Shown: positions 27,359 to 35,681 of the stretch, piece by piece
Position numbering within the stretch: position 1 is the stretch's first letter
Layout: every line of letters starts with the position of its first letter
From: Taibaiella sp.
GTDB lineage: Bacteria > Bacteroidota > Bacteroidia > Chitinophagales > Chitinophagaceae
Reading direction: 5' to 3'
Length of the DNA stretch: 64,000 nt
Assembly (NCBI GenBank): GCA_019638495.1
Contig: JAHBTQ010000006.1
Coordinates: 124,001 to 188,000 of the forward strand
Notes under the pieces: model-generated
Database searches by the model: none
Seen by the model: only the letters and a program-made list of their open reading frames with translations
What the model was told of the DNA's origin: nothing
Made by a program: the position numbers and the translations under genes

Positions 27359-28270
27359 ATGAGCAGAAATATTAAAGTCCTTTTGGTTGATGATAATAGA
27401 AGCAAAGACTTCTTTGAGCCCTTGGCAGATAGCGCTGACAATATTCTTAACTGCGAGCTTGTACAAGCGTATACATGGGAGGAGGCTTCAAAAATTTTAG
27501 ACGAGGCCCCGTACGAGTACCACGGACTCATTCTTGACGGCAAAGGGCAGAAATCAGGAGGATCAAAACCTGAAGATGATGGTTTTTTAAAAACTGTGCT
27601 TACTGCATTAAGGGATAAAGCCGCTAAAAACTACTATCTACCTTATGTAATATACTCTGGTTGGGCTGATGAGTTAAAAAAATATAATGATGATGAGCCT
27701 ATCTTCTGGAAAGGGAAAGGCGAAGAAGAGAAAATGTTTTCGCACCTCAGCGAATTAATTAGTGGCACTGAATACCATAAATGCAGGCAGTTATATCCTG
27801 ACATTTTTGAATTGTTTGATTTGAAAATTGTCAACTCTAAGTATGTTCCTGACATGGTAAATATTGTCAACCTTACGGGCAATACTTATGTTGGGAACAC
27901 GGAGATTGTATTCAGAAGTATCCGACCAATTTTGGAGAACACTTTTCATGAACTAAACAAGCTTGATGACTCCTTGGTTGCTCCCAAATATTTTCAGAAA
28001 GGCACACCAAATATTTCTGGCATAATTTGGCATTTGTCTGGTTCTCATAAATATAGCAGGGAAACCGGGCAAATGGAATTCCATTCTGAAAAGGTAATTT
28101 CGTTACCCTTGTATTATCTAGTCAACATGCTGCAGGACGTAACAAGTGCCACTGCAATGCATCATTTTGACAAAAAGCCCTCAGATTATTTAATAAGAAG
28201 TTGTACCAACGCGTTAATCGAATATCTGCTGTGGTATAAACAATTCGTAAAAGACAACTACATAAACTAA
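27359..28270 (+). CDS. Receiver-domain (response-regulator-like) protein
   Basis: This 303-residue protein starts at 27359, 4 nt after the fusion gene; a longer frame from 27293 would overlap that gene. The N-terminal about 125 residues carry the complete receiver signature: acidic pair D11-D12 (LLVDDN), phospho-acceptor D60 (GLILDGKG), S100 (VIYSGW) and Lys118 (FWKGKG). The C-terminal 175 residues are helical and unrecognised (for example RSIRPILENTFHELNKLDDS), and could be the output part. Its stop overlaps the next start (TAATG). The pairing of a kinase-like ATPase with an intact receiver strongly suggests a phosphorelay inside this island. Confidence 0.8.
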   Translation: MSRNIKVLLVDDNRSKDFFEPLADSADNILNCELVQAYTWEEASKILDEAPYEYHGLILDGKGQKSGGSKPEDDGFLKTVLTALRDKAAKNYYLPYVIYSGWADELKKYNDDEPIFWKGKGEEEKMFSHLSELISGTEYHKCRQLYPDIFELFDLKIVNSKYVPDMVNIVNLTGNTYVGNTEIVFRSIRPILENTFHELNKLDDSLVAPKYFQKGTPNISGIIWHLSGSHKYSRETGQMEFHSEKVISLPLYYLVNMLQDVTSATAMHHFDKKPSDYLIRSCTNALIEYLLWYKQFVKDNYIN

Positions 28271-29190
28271 TGAACTGGGATTTTGCCGATGACGATGATT
28301 TGCTTGAGATATTTGAACCATCAGAAAAAAGCGGTTCAATCCAGAAGAGGAAAAAGATATTGGGCTGGGTCAAATATAAATTTAGTGATCGGATTTCAGG
28401 AACGATAAAACCTTGGGAACCACAGCAGGCTATAGCCGATATCTGGGAAAGAGGGCAAAATCCAATACATTTTTACAATCAAAAGAATCTTCGAGTTAAG
28501 ATTGGAAGTCTTGTTACCTGTGTTCTCAAGACGGATGGGCAAATAAAAAAACTGGATAATAAATTCCTGATATGGAACAAGGCGAATGGTGAATCATTCC
28601 TGGTTATCAATGATACTTGTTTAGCCGTGGAGCTAAGAAGAGAATTCCCAAAAGGAATTAGTCGTTCGACAATACGGTGGAATTACAGAGGCGGTTATTT
28701 AATGATACATCCCGACAATGCCGAAGTGAGTGAAAAGCACTATTTAATGGTGTTAAGTGATTTATGGAAACAAATTTACACTGGTATTGAAGTTGATAAG
28801 GAAGATGTAATTCATCTTATAACCCAGATGCAGTCTCACTTTGCTTACAATATAGTTGGAAACATATTTCTGAAGAGCCTCAGAGAAATCTTGATGAAAG
28901 AACTTGATGAAATAATCCCGATCTTTCGAAAGCTGAAAGATTGGAACCTAGATAGAATTGTGTGGAATTGGGGCGGAATTACAATGTCACCGGTTAATTT
29001 TGTCAGATGGCTTACGGAAGTAGATAAATGCCAGCCGCTGATTCAAACACAAACGCACGTTGATATTTGGAAGTATTGTCTGAATAGTATTTCCAAAATC
29101 GAAATTGAGAATGCCTTGCAATTGTTGAAAAATCAGAAAGCTTCTGAAAGACAAATATGGGCAGTGGAAGAATTTCTGAAAAAAGGCTAA
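28270..29190 (+). CDS. Third gene of the kinase/receiver unit, unknown function
   Basis: This 306-residue protein shares the TAATG overlap with the receiver gene, so it is translationally coupled. The N-terminal about 120 residues (KILGWVKYKFSDRISGTIKP ... VKIGSLVTCVLK) faintly resemble a cold-shock/OB-type nucleic-acid-binding fold. The C-terminal part is helical and acidic-basic (FLKSLREILMKELDEIIPIF). No catalytic motif is clear. It may be the effector or a nucleic-acid sensor of the unit. Its sequence is AT-rich like the two genes before it and unlike the GC-rich hsdM after it. Confidence 0.65.
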   Translation: MNWDFADDDDLLEIFEPSEKSGSIQKRKKILGWVKYKFSDRISGTIKPWEPQQAIADIWERGQNPIHFYNQKNLRVKIGSLVTCVLKTDGQIKKLDNKFLIWNKANGESFLVINDTCLAVELRREFPKGISRSTIRWNYRGGYLMIHPDNAEVSEKHYLMVLSDLWKQIYTGIEVDKEDVIHLITQMQSHFAYNIVGNIFLKSLREILMKELDEIIPIFRKLKDWNLDRIVWNWGGITMSPVNFVRWLTEVDKCQPLIQTQTHVDIWKYCLNSISKIEIENALQLLKNQKASERQIWAVEEFLKKG

Positions 29191-29204
29191 AAACAAACTA
29201 ACCA

Positions 29205-30692
29205 ATGCTCACACAAGAACTACGCGCCGATATAGATAAAATATGGAACACCTTCTGGACGGGAGGTATTTCTAACCCACTGTCTGTAATAGAGCAGATC
29301 ACGTATCTGCTGTTTATAAAGCGGCTGGATGAACTGCAGCAACTAAAGGAAAATAAAGCCTCATTGCTGGGTAAGCCTATTGAGAAGCCCATATACCAGC
29401 CCTCAGAAAAAGAGCTGCGGTGGAGCAGTTTCAAAGACCTGGAGCCAGAACAAATGCACAAGCTGTTTACCAAAGAGAATGGCGTGTTTGACTTTATGAA
29501 GAACTATGGCGCGAAGGACAGCGCTTTTGGCCGGTTTATGAAGGGTGCAGTGTTTATGATACCTACACCTCGTCTGCTGGCCAATGTGGTGGACATGCTG
29601 AGCGGTATAGACATGAAAGACCGCGACACCAAGGGCGATGTGTATGAATACCTGCTGAGCAAGATTGCCAGTGCGGGCACCAACGGCCAGTTCCGTACGC
29701 CAAGGCACATTATAAAGATGATGGTAGACCTGATGCAGCCCGGCCCCGAAGATGTGATTTGCGACCCAAGCGCGGGTAGCTGCGGCTTCCTGGTGGGCTG
29801 TGCCGAGTACATAAGAGCGCATCACCACAAAGAGTTTTTTAAGCCCGGCTTTGAGCAGTACTTCAGCAACGATATGTTTATGGGTATGGAGTTTGACCCT
29901 ACCATGATACGCATAGGCGCTATGAACATGATACTGCATGGCATAGAAGAGCCTGTGCTGAAGGACGTGGACGCCCTGAGCGATGCCAACAGCAGCTTTA
30001 CTGAGCAGGCCACGCTGATAATGGCCAACCCACCCTTTACCGGCAGCCTGGATAAGGATGCAGTAGATAAGGAGATACTGCGTGTGGTGGATAGCAAGAA
30101 GACCGAACTGCTGTTTTTGGCGCTGATACTAAAGGGGCTTAAGAAAGGCGGCAGAGCAGCCGTGATAATACCCGATGGTGTGCTGTTTGGCAGCAGCAAG
30201 GCCCATAAGCAGATAAGGCAGGAGCTGGTAGATAAGCACCGACTGCAGGCTGTGATAAGCATGCCCGGCGGGGTGTTTAAGCCCTATGCCGGGGTAAGCA
30301 CAGGTGTGCTGATATTTACCAAAACTGGCAATGGCGGCACGGACAATGTATGGTTTTACGACATGAAGGGCGATGGCTACACGCTGGACGATAAGCGCCA
30401 GCCCGATGAGAAAAACAACGACATACCAGACATAGTTAACCGCTGGTATCACCTGGAGCAGGAAGCGACCAATACCCGCACCGATAAAAGCTTTTTTGTA
30501 CCGGTAGCCGAGATACGCAACAACGGCTACGACCTAAGCATAAACCGCTACAAGGAAACCGTGTATGAAGAAAAGCAGTACGCCGCACCAGCTGAAATTA
30601 TTGCTGAGATAAAGCAAATGGATAAGGAGCGTGCTGATGCATTAAAGACATTGGAAAAACTATTGCAAGGAAAGGAGGTGGCAACAGTATGA
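29205..30692 (+). CDS. hsdM: Type I restriction-modification methylase HsdM
   Basis: This 495-residue protein methylates adenine N6 as part of the M2S complex. The N-terminal HsdM_N helices are at about 5-120. The AdoMet domain has GQFRTP (161-166), motif I DPSAGSCGFL (187-196) and catalytic motif IV NPPF (275-278), all intact. Length is normal for the family. It overlaps hsdS by 4 nt (ATGA). Its base composition is clearly more GC-rich than the three genes before it, suggesting that those were inserted in front of an older hsdM-hsdS unit. Confidence 0.95.
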   Translation: MLTQELRADIDKIWNTFWTGGISNPLSVIEQITYLLFIKRLDELQQLKENKASLLGKPIEKPIYQPSEKELRWSSFKDLEPEQMHKLFTKENGVFDFMKNYGAKDSAFGRFMKGAVFMIPTPRLLANVVDMLSGIDMKDRDTKGDVYEYLLSKIASAGTNGQFRTPRHIIKMMVDLMQPGPEDVICDPSAGSCGFLVGCAEYIRAHHHKEFFKPGFEQYFSNDMFMGMEFDPTMIRIGAMNMILHGIEEPVLKDVDALSDANSSFTEQATLIMANPPFTGSLDKDAVDKEILRVVDSKKTELLFLALILKGLKKGGRAAVIIPDGVLFGSSKAHKQIRQELVDKHRLQAVISMPGGVFKPYAGVSTGVLIFTKTGNGGTDNVWFYDMKGDGYTLDDKRQPDEKNNDIPDIVNRWYHLEQEATNTRTDKSFFVPVAEIRNNGYDLSINRYKETVYEEKQYAAPAEIIAEIKQMDKERADALKTLEKLLQGKEVATV

Positions 30693-31825
30693 ACTGGGAA
30701 ATGAAAAAGCTGGGGGAGGTCGTCAATAATTTAGATAATAGACGAGTCCCATTAAACGATATACAGCGGCAGCAAAAGGAAAGTAATATGCTCTACCCGT
30801 ATGTTGGTGCGAACAATATTTTGGGGTATATCGATGAGTATATTTTTGACGAAAAAATTCTTTGTATTGCAGAGGATGGTGGCAACTGGGGTAAAGGACA
30901 AAAATGCTGCTTTATTATTGACCAGAAATGTTGGGTAAATAACCATGCGCATGTGGTGACGGCAAGGCAAAACGCATCTCTTGAGTATTTACGTCATTAT
31001 TTGAATTTTTCAGACCTCTCTAAATATATTACAGGTACGACACGGGGGAAACTTACACGCTCTGCACTCGACTCAATCCCAATACCCCTTCCCCCTCTCC
31101 CCATCCAGCAAAAAATAGCTGCCATACTGGATGAAGCAGATGCGCTGCGACGCAAGGATAAAGCCCTCCTCGCCAAATACGATGAGCTATTGCAGGCTGT
31201 GTTTTATGATATGTTTGGTGATCCAGTGAAGAATGAAAAGGAATGGGAGGTGAAGAATCTTGGAAGTGTAACAACTATGCTGGGCGGAGGAACACCTAAT
31301 ACGTCGAGACCAGAATATTTCGATGGCAACATTCCATGGGTTTCTCCCAAAGACATGAAAGCTGTTTTTATCAATAACAGCATTGATAAAATTACCGAAC
31401 TGGCCGTGGCAGAAAGTTCTACCAAGATGATTGATTCAAATGCGGTCTTGATGGTCGTACGAAGCGGAATCCTTAAGAAGAAGCTACCTGTGGCAATTAA
31501 TACAGTTCCTGTTGCGCTTAATCAGGATATGAAAGCAATTGTTTGCAATAAGGAACTTGATCCTATATTTCTGATGATTCAGCTTCAAATGGTTTCAGGT
31601 CAATTATTACAAACAGTGCGAGGCACAACCGCCGATAACTTGAGTACAGACGTGATAAAGCGTCAACCGCTTGTAATTCCAAAAATATCTCAACAGAAAC
31701 ACTTTGCAAGTGTTGTTAAAAATATTGAACTCCAAAAATCCCAAATTGTCGAACAACAAGCCTATTCAGAAGATCTTTTTCAATCGCTGATGCAGCGGGC
31801 ATTTAAGGGGGAGCTGGTGGGGTAA
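30689..31825 (+). CDS. hsdS: Type I restriction-modification specificity subunit HsdS
   Basis: This is a 378-residue protein with two target recognition domains. TRD1 is at about 3-130, then a conserved helical spacer (PLPIQQKIAAILDEADALRR ... LQAVFYDMFGDP), then TRD2 at about 180-340 (LGGGTPNTSRPEYFDGNIPW), and a C-terminal helix. The recognition sequence cannot be predicted. The spacer is GC-rich while both TRDs are AT-rich, consistent with TRD exchange by recombination. Confidence 0.93.
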   Translation: MNWEMKKLGEVVNNLDNRRVPLNDIQRQQKESNMLYPYVGANNILGYIDEYIFDEKILCIAEDGGNWGKGQKCCFIIDQKCWVNNHAHVVTARQNASLEYLRHYLNFSDLSKYITGTTRGKLTRSALDSIPIPLPPLPIQQKIAAILDEADALRRKDKALLAKYDELLQAVFYDMFGDPVKNEKEWEVKNLGSVTTMLGGGTPNTSRPEYFDGNIPWVSPKDMKAVFINNSIDKITELAVAESSTKMIDSNAVLMVVRSGILKKKLPVAINTVPVALNQDMKAIVCNKELDPIFLMIQLQMVSGQLLQTVRGTTADNLSTDVIKRQPLVIPKISQQKHFASVVKNIELQKSQIVEQQAYSEDLFQSLMQRAFKGELVG

Positions 31826-31875
31826 AACCGAAAGTAATGTTATACTGTGCATGAGTTTGACAGTCTGAACGAAAT

Positions 31876-32478
31876 TTGGTATTTTTACATATAAATCAGA
31901 GTTGCGCAAGTTTGGATAGAATACCATTATACACCATAGGCCACGGCAACAGAACAAGGGAGGAATTCCTTGGTCTATTGGAACGTTATGGCGTAAAATT
32001 CCTGATAGATGTACGCACTATTCCATACTCCAAATTTCAGTCGCAATACAACCGTGAAGACCTGACAGCCTACATGCAGGAGCACAATATCCGGTACGTG
32101 TATATGGGCGATACACTTGGGGGCAGGCCTAAAGATACTTCCTGTTATAACAGCGAAGGAAAGATAGACTACGAAGCACTTAAGACTAAGGACTTTTATA
32201 TTGAGGGCATAAGCAGGCTTAAAACGGCATATGAAAAGCAGGTGCCCATTGCCATCATGTGCAGCGAAAGCAAGCCATTAGAATGCCATAGGAGTAAGCT
32301 AATTGGCCGCACATTGCTACAGGAGAACATACTGCTGCAGCATATAGATGAAAATGGTCGGCTAAAGGGACAGGAAATAATCATTAATGAGCTGAATAAG
32401 GGCAAATCAGAATTTACGTTGTTTGGTGAGATTTCTGATATCTCGAATCATGGCTCACGAAAGTCATACCTTGATTAA
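31876..32478 (+). CDS. DUF488-family protein (1)
   Basis: This protein of about 200 residues has the DUF488 hallmarks: LYTIGHGNRTREEFLGLLER near the start, FLIDVRTIPYSK, and CSESKPLECHRSKLIG. The conserved Cys-x-Cys-His-Arg region suggests an enzyme active site, but the reaction is not established. No ATG lies upstream in frame; TTG at 31876 or TTG at 31912 are the candidates, and the second gives a more typical N-terminus. It begins a five-gene AT-rich insert between hsdS and the endonuclease genes. Confidence 0.82.
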   Translation: MVFLHINQSCASLDRIPLYTIGHGNRTREEFLGLLERYGVKFLIDVRTIPYSKFQSQYNREDLTAYMQEHNIRYVYMGDTLGGRPKDTSCYNSEGKIDYEALKTKDFYIEGISRLKTAYEKQVPIAIMCSESKPLECHRSKLIGRTLLQENILLQHIDENGRLKGQEIIINELNKGKSEFTLFGEISDISNHGSRKSYLD

Positions 32479-32498
32479 TCACACACAAATACCCTCCC

Positions 32499-32975
32499 AT
32501 GGAATTTTACACAATGGGCGTTTACGGTCTGAAAGACCATGAGTTTTTCGGGAAGCTAACAGAAAACGGTATTGATACCTTTATTGACATCAGGAGACGT
32601 AGAGCTGTAAGAGGCTCAGAATATGCTTTTGTAAACAGCAACCGCCTTCAAAATAAACTGAAGGAGCTAGGAATAAATTACATCCACATTCTGGATCTTG
32701 CTCCAACTAACGAAATCAGGGATGCCCAAAAAAAAGCCGATGCTGAAACCGGGACAGCTAAACGTACCCGTGAGGAACTGGGGCCAGTTTTCAAACACAG
32801 ATACGAAAAGGAAGTTTTAGAAAAATACGACATTGGTCAGCTTACAGATCAACTTGTGCAAATAGGTTGCAGAAAGGCGTTGTTGTTTTGTGTAGAGAGG
32901 CAGCCTAATGCGTGCCACCGCTCTATAGTAGCAAACAAACTACAACAGCTAAACTATTCTGTACACCACTTATGA
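32499..32975 (+). CDS. DUF488-family protein (2)
   Basis: This 158-residue protein is a second, divergent DUF488 member: YTMGVYGLKDHEFFGKLTEN, TFIDIRRRRAVRG and CVERQPNACHRSIVANKL. It lies 20 nt after the first DUF488 gene, and its stop overlaps the next start (ATGA). Two adjacent DUF488 genes with different active-site neighbourhoods suggest two steps or two subunits of one enzyme. Confidence 0.82.
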   Translation: MEFYTMGVYGLKDHEFFGKLTENGIDTFIDIRRRRAVRGSEYAFVNSNRLQNKLKELGINYIHILDLAPTNEIRDAQKKADAETGTAKRTREELGPVFKHRYEKEVLEKYDIGQLTDQLVQIGCRKALLFCVERQPNACHRSIVANKLQQLNYSVHHL

Positions 32976-33655
32976 GCCAGGTATTAATCGTGTCAAAGAC
33001 ACAAATGTTTAGTGGAATTTGCGTTGGAGGCCTACAGTTGGATAATAATCGTAGCGTCCGGTTGATGAGTCCCGGTGTACATAACTATCAGCCCATAAAT
33101 ACACCATTCAACATAGGCGAAATATGGGAAATAGAATTCCATAACCACCCAACTATCGAAAATCCACACGTAGAAGATGTTATTGTAGATAGTAGCCGAC
33201 TAATACAGACGAATATCAATGTCGGCGACCTGATTTTACAAAGAAATCTCATTAACTACAGAGGGGCTATTACGAACGTCTTTGGCGGTACGCTAAAATG
33301 GACTAAAAATGGAAGCGGTTATATACCTCAAAATGGCCCTTTCCCCGATAGAAGTGTTGGTTTCTGGATAAGTGACCATGATATTAATTTGCATGATTCC
33401 CATGACAAACATAAATACGGCTATCCTGTTAGTTACGGCTATCAAGATCTGTCTTATGTTGGGCTTCAACAACCTGTACCGTATATAGCAGCAGGCACAA
33501 TTATCAGGGTTTCTTTATCTCGCTTATTTCCAAAGCCCGGACAGCCAAACCCACATAACACACCTTACGGCTACTATTTGCAGCTCTCTGGCTGGTACAC
33601 CGGAACAGTAAGGCCTACTCCTGCGCCGGAAACAATTGATGATTTGCCATTTTAG
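32972..33655 (+). CDS. Unknown beta-rich protein coupled to DUF488 (possible dual OB fold)
   Basis: The start at 32972 is chosen for the ATGA overlap with the DUF488 gene; a longer frame from 32912 would overlap it by 60 nt. The 227-residue protein is beta-rich (VLIVSKTQMFSGICVGGLQL; GYYLQLSGWYTGTVRPTPAP) and resembles proteins I recall being described as dual OB-domain partners of DUF488, but I am not sure of that. No catalytic motif is visible. It probably binds nucleic acid or nucleotide and guides the DUF488 proteins. Confidence 0.6.
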   Translation: MSQVLIVSKTQMFSGICVGGLQLDNNRSVRLMSPGVHNYQPINTPFNIGEIWEIEFHNHPTIENPHVEDVIVDSSRLIQTNINVGDLILQRNLINYRGAITNVFGGTLKWTKNGSGYIPQNGPFPDRSVGFWISDHDINLHDSHDKHKYGYPVSYGYQDLSYVGLQQPVPYIAAGTIIRVSLSRLFPKPGQPNPHNTPYGYYLQLSGWYTGTVRPTPAPETIDDLPF

Positions 33656-33671
33656 TATCTAACACTTGCTC

Positions 33672-34271
33672 ATGAAAAAAGGAATTTTTTGCCTCGAAGG
33701 TCTTTGGTCCTCGTCTGTAAAGGACAGAAGTACAATTCAACCAATATTGGAACTAATGGACAAACGCGGCATTTGCGATCACATTCACCATTCGTGCGCA
33801 ACAAAGGAAGAGTTAGTCTATTTTCTCAATCGGTTTAAATCAAAGTCAGTTCAGAATAAATTCCCCATCCTATATTTTGGGTTTCATGGGGAGAAGGAGT
33901 GTATTTGTTTGGCGGGAAAAGTGAAGTTCTCACTGAGTGAATTAGGAGAAACGCTAAAGGACAGTGCTAAAGGAAAAGTGCTCTATTTCGCCTCCTGCGA
34001 TACATTGGATATTGACGAACGAAAAATAAAAAACTTGCTAGAGAAAACAGGTGCAATTGCAGCAATCGGCTACAAGGTCAAAATTGATTGGATGCAATCT
34101 ACCGCGTTTGACCTGTTGGTCTTGGATGCGCTGCAAAGTGATAGATTTGACTGGAGGGGCATTCAAAAAATTAAAGAATACATTTCCACGGAATATGGGA
34201 AACTCGGGAATAAACTAAAGTTTAGAATGGTGATAAATGATCGAATTCATTTCCCGAGAAAGAGAAAATAA
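33672..34271 (+). CDS. DUF6642-like protein, possible caspase-like cysteine protease
   Basis: This 199-residue protein starts at the ATG at 33672; a TTG at 33666 is less likely. FCLEGLW begins the protein. Conserved-looking His72 in ILYFGFHGE and Cys109 in VLYFASCDTL sit after two parallel strands, the arrangement of the His-Gly and Cys dyad in clan CD (caspase/CHAT) proteases. The family assignment is from memory of DUF6642-type proteins. In defence systems such proteases execute cell death after activation, so an effector role is plausible here but unproven. Confidence 0.6.
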   Translation: MKKGIFCLEGLWSSSVKDRSTIQPILELMDKRGICDHIHHSCATKEELVYFLNRFKSKSVQNKFPILYFGFHGEKECICLAGKVKFSLSELGETLKDSAKGKVLYFASCDTLDIDERKIKNLLEKTGAIAAIGYKVKIDWMQSTAFDLLVLDALQSDRFDWRGIQKIKEYISTEYGKLGNKLKFRMVINDRIHFPRKRK

Positions 34272-34295
34272 TCTTTTCATCTGAAGCTACGTATC

Positions 34296-35627
34296 ATGAA
34301 CAATCATCTTCATCTTTTCAACTTCTACGACGAAAGCCATGAGCCAAGATACCTTGAGAATAATTTAACCAGGGCATTAGCGTTGTGTTTAAAAAATGAG
34401 CAAGTATTGCTTTTCGCCTTCCTGAAAGAGATTTTGAATAAGGATGACTTCAACTACCTTTTTTATACACATGAAGTTGGCGCATCAATAGATTTTGATA
34501 TGCAGGTTGAGACTAACAACCTCTTGGAAGATACCAGAAAATTATATGCAATTGGATTGACAGACAGTCAATTTTCTGAAGATTGGAGCAACATATCCGA
34601 TGGGATTGTCCCTATTCAAAAACAAAACATAACGGACCTTGTAATTACCATTAAAGACATTAGAATAATCATTGAAGTAAAAAAATACAACCATGATTGT
34701 AAAGAACAATTACGACAGCAAATTTCACCTTTCCTCAAAGACAAAACAACGCAGATAAACACACGGCATCTTTCGTGGAGTTCTGTTTTGAACATGATTG
34801 AGCAGGTAAGTAATTTTTACAACTATAACGGGCATTCAAATCAGTTCATAAATTCCTTTCTTGATCTAATAAAATCCCGGTTTAACCACTGGTTGCCGAC
34901 AAAGCCGTTTAAGTTTATACCTTTCTCTAAGAGCAATTCAGATATAATTGGGCATGAAATGCTTCGAAGACTTCTACAATCTATACACTCACTTGGCAAT
35001 GATAAAGTAGACTCTTTATGGGACAGAACAGCAATCAAAATTGAGCGCCCTTGGGCGACAGAAGCCATACCTGAGTTTTGGCATAACAAGGATGATAAAA
35101 AATATTTAGTAATCAGAATTTGGCCTGGGAATACGAAACAACAAGGTAATAGTTTGTATAGTATGCCTATGGAATGGGTCAACATTACTGAGTTAGTTAT
35201 CGATGGAGTACCATATGAGCTTTACGTTGAGCGTCATATTAAATTCATGCATTTTAATAAATACATCACGAGTATCGAGGTTCCGATTGATGAAACAGAT
35301 GACTGGCTAAAAAAAGAAATAAACACGCGAGAAAATCACTACGGGGACAACCTTGCAGGAAAATGGTACAGAGAGAAGTGGGAAGATCTCGATTTGATAT
35401 TGCAGGACCACTTCAAAGTTGATTGGAAGAAAGAATGTGGATGGCATGAGCACTTTGAAGACACGAACCGTTCATACCTTACACTGTCGTTGGGGTACAC
35501 AGTTACGCTTTATATACCTTACGAACAGATCCAGACAATCGATAAAGACGAAGAATCGTACAAAGCAGTCGGTATTTTCTTAGATAAATGTAAAAATGTT
35601 ATTCTAGATGCAATTGAAAGCAAATAA
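34296..35627 (+). CDS. PD-(D/E)XK nuclease-like protein
   Basis: This is a 443-residue protein. The nuclease core is visible near residues 112-131: Asp114 (NITDLVITI) followed by Glu127-Val-Lys129 (IRIIIEVKKY), the classic D...ExK metal-binding arrangement. The remaining 300 residues (DDWLKKEINTRENHYGDNLA; LAGKWYREKWEDL) are unrecognised. It is the last gene of the AT-rich insert, and the next operon starts at the operator in 35629-35665. It probably cuts or binds DNA as an effector. Confidence 0.7.
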   Translation: MNNHLHLFNFYDESHEPRYLENNLTRALALCLKNEQVLLFAFLKEILNKDDFNYLFYTHEVGASIDFDMQVETNNLLEDTRKLYAIGLTDSQFSEDWSNISDGIVPIQKQNITDLVITIKDIRIIIEVKKYNHDCKEQLRQQISPFLKDKTTQINTRHLSWSSVLNMIEQVSNFYNYNGHSNQFINSFLDLIKSRFNHWLPTKPFKFIPFSKSNSDIIGHEMLRRLLQSIHSLGNDKVDSLWDRTAIKIERPWATEAIPEFWHNKDDKKYLVIRIWPGNTKQQGNSLYSMPMEWVNITELVIDGVPYELYVERHIKFMHFNKYITSIEVPIDETDDWLKKEINTRENHYGDNLAGKWYREKWEDLDLILQDHFKVDWKKECGWHEHFEDTNRSYLTLSLGYTVTLYIPYEQIQTIDKDEESYKAVGIFLDKCKNVILDAIESK

Positions 35628-35628
35628 C

Positions 35629-35665
35629 CTGTGCAAATAGACTGCATAAGCCCGTTATAGGTTTG
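35629..35665 (+). promoter_or_regulatory. Island operator/promoter D (before the PGN_0703-type gene)
   Basis: CTGTGCA (35629-35635), spacer AATAGAC and TGCATAAG (ending 35650) are followed 8 nt later by TAGGTTTG (35658-35665), a perfect TAnnTTTG. This is the clearest link between the operator motif and a promoter. Confidence 0.7.
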
Positions 35666-35681
35666 CCTTTTAATATTATTT

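Noticed and set aside
24604..28270. The kinase/receiver pair as the known Detocs defence system
   Set aside because: Detocs has a sensor kinase with repeats and a receiver fused to a nucleotidase. Here the kinase-like part is fused to methylase and specificity domains and the receiver has a different C-terminus.
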